Of a DNA stretch of 64,000 nt, positions 26,624-35,997 are shown piece after piece; position 1 is the first letter of the stretch, and every line of letters starts with the position of its first letter. The position numbers and the translations under genes were made by a program. The notes under the pieces are model-generated. The model ran no database searches and was not told the DNA's origin. It worked only from the letters and a program-made list of their open reading frames with translations. The DNA is taken from contig NZ_CP036343.1 in assembly GCF_007746795.1 (NCBI RefSeq), forward strand, positions 3,838,369 through 3,902,368. The letters are read 5' to 3'. The stretch is from Gimesia algae. GTDB taxonomy: Bacteria > Planctomycetota > Planctomycetia > Planctomycetales > Planctomycetaceae.

Positions 26624-29600
26624 TCAGTCCGCTTTGGGGCCCAGATTTAATTCCAGATCTTTGAAGCGAACTTCCATGGGTCCGCCGGAATGAATCTGAA
26701 AGGCGATGATGCCGGTCTTGGCGCCCTGGGGATCGTTGAGGTCGGTACAGAGATTTCCGTTGAGGAAGGTGCGAATCTGTGAACCAACGGCGACGATACG
26801 GTACTCGTTCCATTCCCCTTCACGAACATAGGCTTCCCCCGAATCTTTAAACAGGAGACCACGACCATGTTCTTCATAAAGCTTCCCCCACCAGCCTTTC
26901 CCCGCGTCGGCCTGGTAACCTTTGACATGGCCGCCCGGCTCAAGACTGCTGCGGAATTGGATGCCGCTGTTGCCGGCGTTGGGGGTGAGTTTAACCTTGA
27001 GCTTCAACTCAAAATCGTTGACCTGCAGATCGCTGACCAGGAATTCATTCTGTTTAATGCCCGGCGAACGACCGACGATTTCGCCATTTTCAACCGACCA
27101 GAGCTGACTGTTTCCGGTCCAGCCAGACAGGTCCTGTCCGTTGAAAAAGAGTTTCAGATTATCGGGGGTGGCTTGCATCGGAACCTGTTGTGAACCAGCT
27201 AAGTACGCGACCAGCGAACGGACTTCCAGACGGCTCAACTGCTTCCAGAGATTGTCCGGCATCATTGATTTATCACTCAGGCTCATCTCATCGATTTCAT
27301 CACGGGGGATGATGACCGTCTCATTCGCGGTCGCTACGGTGACCGCGTTCTTATCTTCCTGCTTGATGATGCCGGTCACAATTCGTCCCGACTCGGTGAC
27401 AATGACCACGGGTTGATAGTCTTTCGCCATCACGGCACTTGGGTCGATCACATTGGAGAGCAGATAATCGAGGTTGGCCCGATTGGAACCGGTTAACTCA
27501 GGCCCGATCGCTTGCCCCGTGCCAAACAGTTTGTGACACTGCTGACAGGTCTTCGCAAAGACAGCGCGCCCCAGATTCAGATCGGGTGTCGGATGCGGTC
27601 GTTCGATCATGTTCTTGAAGCTGGCGATCTGTTTTTTCTTATCGGCGGCGGACTCGCGCACGATGCCCCAGACTTTGCCAATCTTTGCATTCAGACTTTG
27701 ATCCTTGAGATTTCCCAGCTGACGAATGATTTCCGCGGAGAGATCTTTGGCAGCGATCTCTTTCGCTTCCACAGCCGCCACCAGCTGATGTGCATACTCA
27801 CGCCGACTGGCCAGTGTATTGAGGGCATCCCGTTTTTCATTCAGATCGAACTGCGGATAGCGTTTGAGAATCTCAGACGCAGTATCGGCAGCAGAGTAAC
27901 CCGCCAGCCCGCGTAAGGCTTCCCTTCGCATGGCCTGCTCATCCAGTAATGGAATCAGAATTGGCTGCAGCTCTTTATCTTTTGCTCCCAGTAAAGAAGT
28001 CAGTGCCGACCTGCGACCTTTCAGATCGTTCTTCTGAGCAGCCACGATTTCCCGTAACTGCTGCATTGCCGCCGGATCTCCGAAGGTCACTGCCAGCGCC
28101 AGAGACTCTGATTTCACGACCGGGTCTTTGCTGACAATCAGCTTTTCACCGACGGCCTTCCAGGGCTCCGGCATGGGGAATTGACGCCGTCCCCGTAGCG
28201 CACTGTTGATGGAATCGAGGAAGACCTTCTGTCGCGTTGCTGTTTCTGACAGCCCCAGTTGTTCCACCAGGAAAGCAACCGCCTCGGCTGTTCCGATATC
28301 GGCAATCCGACGCAGGGTATAGGATTTGATCAAAGGAATCTCTGAAGCATCAGTTAACTGAAACGCACGTTGTATATTATGAGGTGCTAACGGCTCGATT
28401 GCATACCAGTATAACAAAGGTAGATTGTGATCGCCCTGATCTTCCGGATGACTGACCAGACCCGCCAGGATGTCCCAGCGCTGATCCAGAGGCAGTCGAT
28501 TGACGGCGGAACCCAGATACAACCGCACGACGGGAGAAGGATCGTCCTGCGCGAGTTCAGTCATTTTCGCGAGCAACGTATCAGATGGCGTTCCCGTTTC
28601 CAGAGCCAGCTGGATCACCCAGCCCCGCATGAATTCACTCGGGTCTTTCAAAGCCTGCATGACTTTGACTTCCGACAGACCGCCGGTCACATGCAGAGCC
28701 CATAGCGCGCGTAGCCGTCGTGTGACATCGTCATGCTGGAAAGCGATTTCTGCTAACTGGGCGTGGACTTCCGGATCGGGTCCCCGTTCCTGCAGAATGC
28801 GCCGAGACTGGCGGACGTACCAGTCGTTATCATGTAACTGCAACTTGACGAGTTCGGCTTTGGTCAGTTTCTGCAGATCGACTTTGACCGGCTTGGCATT
28901 GTTGTAAGCGACCCTGAAAATACGACCGTTCGAGCGATCATGTTTCTGAAACTCACGATGATGACACTGATTCGTATCGTACCAGTCGATAAAATAAACC
29001 TGCCCGTCCGGTCCGTATCGCAAGTAAAGAATCTGTGAGGAACGATCGTTGGCGAACAGGAAATCGGGAGCGAAATTCCCTTCATAGCCCGAGCCTTTTC
29101 GCGCCAGTTGATCCTGATTCAAACGGGCGCCGTGAATGTTATTCATGAACAACTGATTGCGATACTTTTCAGGCCAGCTTCCTCCCAGATAAATCATCGC
29201 GCCGGCATGCGCGTGGCCGCCTCCGACCAGATCGGAAGCCACCCGGTCCGACTGGTTCCATTGACCGCCGGTCCAGTGCCTGTGCTTCGCGATGGTCTTG
29301 ATGTCATCGTAGGTATAAGGATTAAAGTGCTGTCCCGCCTGTCGACGATAGCGGGCGTTCTGAACGATATGAAACAAATGAGGAATCACGCAGCAGGTCA
29401 GGAAGCACTGCCCCTGATCGTTGAAGTCCACGCCCCAGGGATTACTGGTTCCATGAGCGAAGACTTCGAATTCGTGGCGGGTAGGATGATACCGCCAGAT
29501 TCCGGCGTTGATGGGCTGCCGCTTTTCATCAGGTGTGCCGGGCTTCCCGACTCGGGAATGAGTAAACACGCCATGACATCCGTAGAGCCAGCCGTCGGGG

Positions 29601-31852
29601 CCCCAGATGAATGAGTTCAGCGTTTCGTGCGTGTCTTCATAATGCCAGCCATCCAGCAGAATCTGCGGTTCGGAATCGGGTTTGTCATCGCCATTCTTAT
29701 CAGAAATGAAGAGCAGATACGGGGCCTGCCCCACCCAGACGCCACCAAAGCCGACTTCCAGGCCGCTGACCAGATTGAGTTTGTCCTGAAATATTTTGCG
29801 GGTCTCGAATTTGCCGTCGGCGTCTTTGTCTTCGAAGATCAGAATCCGGTCCTTTCCCTGCCCTTCCGGCTGTTTGCTGGGATAGGCGTACGATTCGGCG
29901 ACCCAGAGACGCCCGCGATCGTCAATCGTCATGGCGATCGGCTGCTGCACATCGGGTTCGGCAGCGATGAGAGATACAGAAAACCCTTCAGGGACTGTCA
30001 TCACTTCAGCCGCTTTAGCGCCCTGCAGACCATCGTATTTCTGCGTATGATCCTGTTTGGGAGCATCACTGTTGGCTACATCCAGTGACGCGGGTTTCTG
30101 ATCGTGAAAGCGAAAATGATCGAAGTTAATGTGCCCCCAGCCGCCCCGATGCTGATCGACCAGTCGGATGAAGATTTCCTTGCCCTGGTACTTGGAAAGA
30201 TCGACCAGCGTCTGATGCATGGCTTCGTTGTTGCGACCACTGGCTTTGGCTATCACTTTGCCGGTGGCATGGTCTACGATTTCCACTCGCGTGGAATCAT
30301 GCTTCCCACCACCGACATAGAAGGTGGCATAAGGATGATCGACTTTTATCGTCGCTGAGGTCAACGTTCCCACCGGCTTGTCTTGCAGAAATTCGAATGT
30401 CCCGATCCAGAACTGTCCCTGATGATTGCTGCGCATGTCCGTACGACGGGCCTGTACCATATCGTCTTTCGCTGGCTGGGACTGAAACGCTGCGCCGTCA
30501 GAAATCCAGTCATTCAGGTTTCCCAGTTCGAAGTCAACGTTCAGTCGTTTTCCTTCGGGGTTGGTAGCATAAAACTCACCCGATTTGAGCTCGTTTTTCA
30601 CAGAGACTTTCTGAGGCACAAATTTTTTCGGTTGTGCTTTTTTCCAGGTAGCTTCGTCTACTTTTTCTATTTTGTGAAGCAGGACATACGCGCCAGATTT
30701 ATTCCCGACCACCAGATCAGGCAGCTTGTCGCCATTGAGATCGCCGGCAACAACCTGCGTACCAACACCAGACTTATCATTGATCTGGAAAGGGAGGAAA
30801 TCAACGCCCGACTTGGTGCGCACCGTTTTGAACCAGTAATTCACGGGTGGTTGTTTGGCTCCCGGATCGTGCCCCTGGTGCGCCCAGAATCGTTTGCCGG
30901 TGACGATGTCTTTGATTCCATCGCCGTCCATATCCACCAGATCGACGGCGTGTAGCTGGGAGAATACCACGCCATATTCGTTCTCTTCCGGTTTGCTGCC
31001 CATGATGCGATGTTCGACGAATGTGATATCGTCGCCATCCTTTACATTTTCGAACCACGCGAGCCCGTAGGCGTGGGCCGCTTTGCTGGTAATGACATCC
31101 TGATCCCCATCGCCGTCAACATCGTAGGCATACATCTGGGAGCCGCCGGCTCCTGTAAACTTGAAGGGGTGCCGCGTCCAGAAACCGGGTTTGCTGATTT
31201 GCGACGGCTGTTCCCACCAGCCATTCTTCTCAAGGATATCCGCGCGGCCATCGCCGTTAACATCACCGACTCCCAGTCCGTGAGTGAAACGACCATATTT
31301 GAGATTGGGAGAAATCGCATGAAACTCCCAGGGCGCGGTCGGATCTTTCCCCGGGCCGGCGTACCCGAGTTGGCCTCCGGTATGAAAGACCAGCTCTGGT
31401 TCCCCATCCCCGGTCAAGTCGGTATAGGTGGGCGATTCATTATCGACGACGGGATGTGCCAGATGCTTTTTCCAGTGCCCCTGTTTGTTCTGCGGGTTCG
31501 CGTACCAGAATGCTTCTTTTCCGGGGAAACCAATGATCACAATATCGGGCCACTTATCTTTGTTGATATCGTGAGTGAACGCGAAAAAGTTATCGGAATA
31601 GCCGTTGATACTCCATTCCTTGACCGGATAGTATTCATGCCGTTTCTGAAATCCGGGCCCCTCGTACCAGTAGGGTCCCGAGATGACATCTGCTTTTCCA
31701 TCCTGATTGAGATCGGCGAACGTCGCTCCTTCTGCATAGAATTTGTCCCCCAGTTGCTTGCGTTCAAACTGATGGACAATGAACTGTTCGGCGGCAGAGA
31801 GCGGCGCTGCAGATAAGAGCAGGCACAACAGAAACAGGGAGTAACGAGCCAT
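26624..31852 (-). CDS. Giant PVC-type CxxCH dehydrogenase with VCBS repeats and C-terminal DUF1080 domain
   Basis: A 1742-residue exported multidomain protein. In order: signal peptide (1-20); FG-GAP/VCBS propeller repeats (about 30-410, with DLNQDGKADV and DVDGDGDQDV calcium loops); a jelly-roll-like region (about 430-600); a PVC membrane-bound dehydrogenase propeller (about 620-1030, VPEGFSVSLIAAEPDV); HEAT-like repeats; one heme site CQQCH (about 1434); and a DUF1080 / 3-keto-disaccharide hydrolase-like domain (about 1567-1735, LFFNGQDLSGW). It probably binds, oxidises and cleaves a glycoside outside the cytoplasm. An oxidoreductase gene lies 81 bases upstream on the same strand. Confidence 0.88.
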   Translation of the reverse strand: MARYSLFLLCLLLSAAPLSAAEQFIVHQFERKQLGDKFYAEGATFADLNQDGKADVISGPYWYEGPGFQKRHEYYPVKEWSINGYSDNFFAFTHDINKDKWPDIVIIGFPGKEAFWYANPQNKQGHWKKHLAHPVVDNESPTYTDLTGDGEPELVFHTGGQLGYAGPGKDPTAPWEFHAISPNLKYGRFTHGLGVGDVNGDGRADILEKNGWWEQPSQISKPGFWTRHPFKFTGAGGSQMYAYDVDGDGDQDVITSKAAHAYGLAWFENVKDGDDITFVEHRIMGSKPEENEYGVVFSQLHAVDLVDMDGDGIKDIVTGKRFWAHQGHDPGAKQPPVNYWFKTVRTKSGVDFLPFQINDKSGVGTQVVAGDLNGDKLPDLVVGNKSGAYVLLHKIEKVDEATWKKAQPKKFVPQKVSVKNELKSGEFYATNPEGKRLNVDFELGNLNDWISDGAAFQSQPAKDDMVQARRTDMRSNHQGQFWIGTFEFLQDKPVGTLTSATIKVDHPYATFYVGGGKHDSTRVEIVDHATGKVIAKASGRNNEAMHQTLVDLSKYQGKEIFIRLVDQHRGGWGHINFDHFRFHDQKPASLDVANSDAPKQDHTQKYDGLQGAKAAEVMTVPEGFSVSLIAAEPDVQQPIAMTIDDRGRLWVAESYAYPSKQPEGQGKDRILIFEDKDADGKFETRKIFQDKLNLVSGLEVGFGGVWVGQAPYLLFISDKNGDDKPDSEPQILLDGWHYEDTHETLNSFIWGPDGWLYGCHGVFTHSRVGKPGTPDEKRQPINAGIWRYHPTRHEFEVFAHGTSNPWGVDFNDQGQCFLTCCVIPHLFHIVQNARYRRQAGQHFNPYTYDDIKTIAKHRHWTGGQWNQSDRVASDLVGGGHAHAGAMIYLGGSWPEKYRNQLFMNNIHGARLNQDQLARKGSGYEGNFAPDFLFANDRSSQILYLRYGPDGQVYFIDWYDTNQCHHREFQKHDRSNGRIFRVAYNNAKPVKVDLQKLTKAELVKLQLHDNDWYVRQSRRILQERGPDPEVHAQLAEIAFQHDDVTRRLRALWALHVTGGLSEVKVMQALKDPSEFMRGWVIQLALETGTPSDTLLAKMTELAQDDPSPVVRLYLGSAVNRLPLDQRWDILAGLVSHPEDQGDHNLPLLYWYAIEPLAPHNIQRAFQLTDASEIPLIKSYTLRRIADIGTAEAVAFLVEQLGLSETATRQKVFLDSINSALRGRRQFPMPEPWKAVGEKLIVSKDPVVKSESLALAVTFGDPAAMQQLREIVAAQKNDLKGRRSALTSLLGAKDKELQPILIPLLDEQAMRREALRGLAGYSAADTASEILKRYPQFDLNEKRDALNTLASRREYAHQLVAAVEAKEIAAKDLSAEIIRQLGNLKDQSLNAKIGKVWGIVRESAADKKKQIASFKNMIERPHPTPDLNLGRAVFAKTCQQCHKLFGTGQAIGPELTGSNRANLDYLLSNVIDPSAVMAKDYQPVVIVTESGRIVTGIIKQEDKNAVTVATANETVIIPRDEIDEMSLSDKSMMPDNLWKQLSRLEVRSLVAYLAGSQQVPMQATPDNLKLFFNGQDLSGWTGNSQLWSVENGEIVGRSPGIKQNEFLVSDLQVNDFELKLKVKLTPNAGNSGIQFRSSLEPGGHVKGYQADAGKGWWGKLYEEHGRGLLFKDSGEAYVREGEWNEYRIVAVGSQIRTFLNGNLCTDLNDPQGAKTGIIAFQIHSGGPMEVRFKDLELNLGPKAD

Positions 31853-31933
31853 AACGATTCCCCTCGGAAAGATAAATCAGATAAAAATGGATTCATGAAG
31901 CATTTTAATAAAACGCAAAATTCAGAGCATTGT

Positions 31934-33049
31934 CTATTCCAGCGTGAATGCAGGCAGCGGCTTGAGCTCACCTCCCGCGACCGCCGACTCATGTGCCAGA
32001 ATTCCGACACAAGTCCAGTTGGCGGACAATGGTGCGTTCGGCCAGGGATCAGAACCTTCGACCAGCGAGTTCAAAAACGCATTTACCAGATGTGGGTGTG
32101 AGCCACCATGCCCGGCGCCCTGCAGAAACGAGAGATGCTCGGCGTCGTGAATCGCCCGGGTAAACTTCTGAATCTCAGGCGGCAGCAGGTGCGCATAATC
32201 GGGAATTTCGACCCGCTCGGGGATTTCCGGTTCTGGTTTCTTCGCTGTATGCAGCACCGGGTTCTCCCCTTCGATTAAAGGCCACTCGAATGATTTCTTC
32301 GTGCCATAAACGTCAACGGATTCGCGATACTGTCTGGCGGTATCAAACAGGAACCGCCAGATGTGGGCTGCGATGTCGGAATCTTTAATCTTGATGTGGC
32401 AGGTCTCGACGGCGAATCGGTTCCCTGATTTCTCAGCGATCTCATCGTTCACCGTGCCGGAACCGAAGCAGCTGATATATTCAGCACGGCCATTCACCAT
32501 TCCTAAGACCGGGCTGACGACATGTGTCGCGTAATGCATGGGAATCATTCGTTCCCAGTAATCCGGCCAGCCTTCCATGTCCTGCGGGTGACTGGCTTGC
32601 ATGTATTGAATTTTTCCCAGTTCTCCTGTGTCGTACATTTCCTTGATGAATAAAAACTCGCGGCTGTAGACCACGGTTTCCATCATCATATATTTCAGAC
32701 CGGTCTCTTTGACCGTCTTGACAATTTCTTCACACTCGGCCACCGTCGTCGCCATCGGAACCGTGCAGGCAACATGCTTACCGGCTTTTAACGCTTTGAT
32801 GGACTGCGGTGCGTGATCGGGGATCGGCGTATTAATATGGACGGCATCCACGTTGGGATCCGCCAGCAGTTCGTCAAACGATGTGAACCGCTTCTCGATT
32901 CCGAATGTATCGCCGATATGATTCAGATGCGTTTCGGACCGCTGACAGATCGCATACATATTGGCATGTGGATGTGCCTGATAGATGGGAATGAATTCGG
33001 CTCCGAAGCCGAGACCGACAATCGCAACATTCATCTGTTTCTCACTCAT
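31934..33049 (-). CDS. Gfo/Idh/MocA family oxidoreductase with altered EKP motif
   Basis: A 371-residue cytoplasmic protein with an N-terminal Rossmann motif (AIVGLGFGAEF) and the MocA-type C-terminal domain. At the place of the family EKP motif it has TVP (HVACTVPMATT), so the usual catalytic lysine is missing. It sits directly upstream of the giant PVC/DUF1080 gene on the same strand and is divergent from the frameshifted XylR-like gene. This suggests a shared carbohydrate pathway. The substrate is unknown. Confidence 0.85.
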   Translation of the reverse strand: MSEKQMNVAIVGLGFGAEFIPIYQAHPHANMYAICQRSETHLNHIGDTFGIEKRFTSFDELLADPNVDAVHINTPIPDHAPQSIKALKAGKHVACTVPMATTVAECEEIVKTVKETGLKYMMMETVVYSREFLFIKEMYDTGELGKIQYMQASHPQDMEGWPDYWERMIPMHYATHVVSPVLGMVNGRAEYISCFGSGTVNDEIAEKSGNRFAVETCHIKIKDSDIAAHIWRFLFDTARQYRESVDVYGTKKSFEWPLIEGENPVLHTAKKPEPEIPERVEIPDYAHLLPPEIQKFTRAIHDAEHLSFLQGAGHGGSHPHLVNAFLNSLVEGSDPWPNAPLSANWTCVGILAHESAVAGGELKPLPAFTLE

Positions 33050-33302
33050 GACAATCCTTCAACGCTGCAGGAGACGTTTCTGTCCGGACGGATCCTGTTC
33101 ACAACGGAGCCGTACCCATTTTCTTTATTGTAAAACAGGACCGACCAGTTACCATGTAAACTTGCGCAGAATAAATTGAGATATTTTACCGTATTGAAAT
33201 CAGCCTGATTCCACATTTACAGGCACTGTTTTTCATTTCTTAAATCGGCACACAGGATTTCCTTAAGAATATTACGTTCAGCAGAATAGTCGTTTCCTTA
33301 CA
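33050..33302. promoter_or_regulatory. Divergent promoter region oxidoreductase / XylR-like gene
   Basis: This 253-base AT-richer gap lies between a minus-strand catabolic unit and the plus-strand regulator gene, the usual place for the regulator's operator. No convincing inverted or direct repeat could be picked by eye. Confidence 0.35.
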
Positions 33303-34482
33303 ATGCAGATTCCCGAATTCATGAAATCACGCCCTTCGATTGCCCTGTTGATTGAATCGTCTAACTCTTACGCCCGGGGGCTGTTGCGGGGAATCATGTC
33401 TTATATTCATGAGCATCATTCCTGGTCGATCTATCTGCCCGAACATGGTAGAGGTAACGTTCCGGTCAACTGGCTCAACAACTGGCACGGGGACGGAATT
33501 ATCGCCCGGATTGAGAACACAAAGATCGCGGAAGCGGTTGTGAATTCGGGAGTCCCAGCCGTAGATGTGAGCGCCGCCCGTCTGGCACCTTCACTTCCCT
33601 GGGTGGAGACCGATGATCGCGCGATTGCTTCGCTGGCGGCACAACATCTGATCGATCGCGGATTTCAGCACTATGCATTTTGTGGCGATCATCGTTTCAA
33701 CTGGTCCCGCTGGCGGGAAGCACATTTTCAGGAATGCATTCAGACAGCAAGTTTACACTGTCACACGTATCCTCAGACGAGGGGCAGAAAACAGTCACCT
33801 CCCTGGGAAGCCGAACAGAAACGACTGGCAGACTGGATTCGTGCGCTTCCCAAACCGGTGGGGGGTGATGGCCTGTTACGATATTAAAGCGCAGCAACTG
33901 CTCGACGTCTGCCGCACGATCAATGTGGCTGTGCCCGAAGAAGTCGCCATCATCGGCGTGGACAATGATGAAATCCTCTGCAATCTTTCCGAGCCCCCGC
34001 TCTCCAGTGTGATCCCCAATACACGGCTGACCGGCTACGAAGCGGCTGCCCTGTTAGATCGGATGATTGCGGGAGAGTCGGTTTCCTCGGAAGCGCAGTT
34101 AATAAAACCGCTGGGCATCGCCACGCGTCAATCTACAGATATTCAGGCCATCGATGATAAACTGATTTCCGATGCCGTCCGTTTCATCCGCCAGCAGGCC
34201 TGCGACGGCATTAATGTCCAGGACGTTTTGAAATCGGTACCTCTCTCCCGGCGCGTGCTGGAAAGCCGCTTCCAAAAAATCATCGGCCGCTCTCCTCACG
34301 AAGAGATCATGCGCATCCGCCTGGATCGCGTGAAACAGTTGCTGGAAGAAACCGAACTCTCGTTAATTGAAATCGCAGCGCGCACCGGGTTCCGCCACGC
34401 CGAATACTTGAATGTCGCCTTCAAGAAGCAGACTGGCTCAACCCCGGGCATCTTCCGTCGCGATCAGAAATGGACGCGCTGA
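33303..34482 (+). pseudogene. XylR-like regulator (LacI-type sensor plus AraC-type HTH), frameshifted
   Basis: Two overlapping frames make one regulator. The first (from ATG 33303) has the sensor half up to LPKPVG; the second carries VMACYDIKAQQLLDVC and the AraC-type DNA-binding end. The break falls at a run of six G (33860-33865): with five G the text reads LPKPVGVMACYD, like LPKPAGVMACYD in the paralog at 24768. The rest of both halves is intact and well conserved. So this is either a recent one-base insertion, phase variation at the G-run, or a sequencing error. It is divergent from the oxidoreductase/PVC unit. Confidence 0.85.
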
Positions 34483-34595
34483 AAATCGGAGTAGGACTTG
34501 CTTACTATTTTTTCAGTCATAGTCTGAGAACATCGCCTGCTACTTCACTCGAATTTAAAGGTACCATATTTTAATTTATCTGTCAGATCGTATAG

Positions 34596-34683
34596 ACTGT
34601 GTTCAGTTTTACCATAGCGTCTCCAGAGCCATTTGGAACGAGTATGATAGATTGAGAAACGCTATGGTTAAATGTGATACGAT
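34596..34683 (+). repeat. MITE-like 88-bp element, copy 2
   Basis: It begins ACTGTGTTCAGTTTTACCAT, contains AGCGTCTCC and its near-complement GAGAAACGCTATGGTTAAAT, and is flanked by ATAG and CTAG. Length is identical to copies 1, 4 and 6. It lies 65 bases upstream of the acyltransferase start, where it could affect that promoter. Confidence 0.88.
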
Positions 34684-34748
34684 CTAGTAGAGACTAACAC
34701 CAATTCCCGTTGCTTTTTCCAGAAGCTCTTTGAAATAGACGGAACAGC

Positions 34749-35966
34749 ATGACAGACACCACGACTTCTACGACGGCAGAGAAATTCAACAAACGTATCG
34801 TCTCCCTGGACCAGTTTCGCGGTTACACGGTGGCGGGCATGTTCCTGGTCAATTACATGGGTTTTTTCGTGGTCTGCCCGATCGTACTCAAACATCACAA
34901 TACGTACTGCAGTTACGCTGACACGATCATGCCACACTTCCTGTTCGCGGTTGGCTTTGCTTATCGGCTGACGTTCGGCAGACGCGTTCAGACAGACGGT
35001 GCTGTTTCTGCCTACGCGCGCGTTGTGAGACGACTACTGGGCCTGGTGCTGGTTTCACTGATAATGTACCGCGTCGATCCCATTGCCAATACCTGGGAGG
35101 AACTGCAATCACTGGGAATCTGGGGCGCCATTGCCGACCCACTCAAACGTAACTGGTTTCAGACGCTGATGCACATCGCGGTAACGTCCCTCTGGATTAC
35201 ACCCGTCATCCGCGCGCGGGCTTCGGTACGGGTTGGCTTTATGATCTTCTCCGCAGTCGCTCATGTGATTCTCTCGTACTACTTCTACTTCACCTGGGTG
35301 AATACTTCACCGAACGGCATTGATGGCGGTCCGCTCGGTTTCCTGACCTGGACGATTCCTGCGATCATCGGCACGCTGGCCTGCGACTGGGTCGTAGAAG
35401 CAGAGGGTTTGCCACGAGTGAAGCCGATTCTCTTCTGGTCTTTTACCCTGATGCTGTTGGGCTGGGCCATCTCCTGCGGCACACGATTCTATGATGTCCC
35501 GATTTCAGAGCAACTTGCGACAGAGAAACTTGCCACTCATCCTGTCATTCCGGATGAAAGACAATGGGAAGCCAAACAGGGAGAACCGCTGTCGGCGTAT
35601 CTGGCGGAGCCCCCGTTCGTCAAACCGCCGGAACAGGACCAGCGGCAGTGGAATTACTGGATGATGAGTCAGCGGGCGGGAACTCTTTCCTACCTGGTCT
35701 TTTCAGCGGGCCTTTCCCTGTTTGTCTACCTGCTGTTTCACCTGGCCTGTGATCGAGGCAACCTGCAGATCCCGCTGTTCCGCACGCTGGGTACGAATGC
35801 ACTGATAGCTTATATTCTACAGGAACTGGTCGGAGAAGCCGTCAAACCGTTTACCACCAAAGATGCTGCCAACTGGTATGCCTGGGGGAGTTTTGTGCTC
35901 TTTTTCTGGGTCACATGGTTGATCGTGCGTCACTTGGAAAAGAATAAAATCCACTTACGACTCTGA
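34749..35966 (+). CDS. DUF5009/HGSNAT-like (NagX-type) membrane acyltransferase family protein
   Basis: A 405-residue membrane protein with about ten hydrophobic helices. It opens with SLDQFRGYTVAGM, the typical start of heparan-alpha-glucosaminide N-acetyltransferase-like proteins, followed by a conserved histidine region (ADTIMPHFLFAVGF). Relatives transfer acetyl groups to sugars across the membrane; the bacterial role is not settled. A long polar loop (about residues 260-300) sits before the last helices. It converges with purM. Confidence 0.82.
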   Translation: MTDTTTSTTAEKFNKRIVSLDQFRGYTVAGMFLVNYMGFFVVCPIVLKHHNTYCSYADTIMPHFLFAVGFAYRLTFGRRVQTDGAVSAYARVVRRLLGLVLVSLIMYRVDPIANTWEELQSLGIWGAIADPLKRNWFQTLMHIAVTSLWITPVIRARASVRVGFMIFSAVAHVILSYYFYFTWVNTSPNGIDGGPLGFLTWTIPAIIGTLACDWVVEAEGLPRVKPILFWSFTLMLLGWAISCGTRFYDVPISEQLATEKLATHPVIPDERQWEAKQGEPLSAYLAEPPFVKPPEQDQRQWNYWMMSQRAGTLSYLVFSAGLSLFVYLLFHLACDRGNLQIPLFRTLGTNALIAYILQELVGEAVKPFTTKDAANWYAWGSFVLFFWVTWLIVRHLEKNKIHLRL

Positions 35967-35997
35967 TCAAATTTGAGTCTGTTCTGAACACAATGTC

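Noticed and set aside
26251-26664. A 137-codon plus-strand frame
   Set aside because: It is mainly repeat B and then runs into the terminator and the antisense of the PVC gene.
31010-31816. A 268-codon plus-strand open frame
   Set aside because: It is antisense to the VCBS part of the giant PVC protein, whose motifs are clear; no ribosome-binding site is present.
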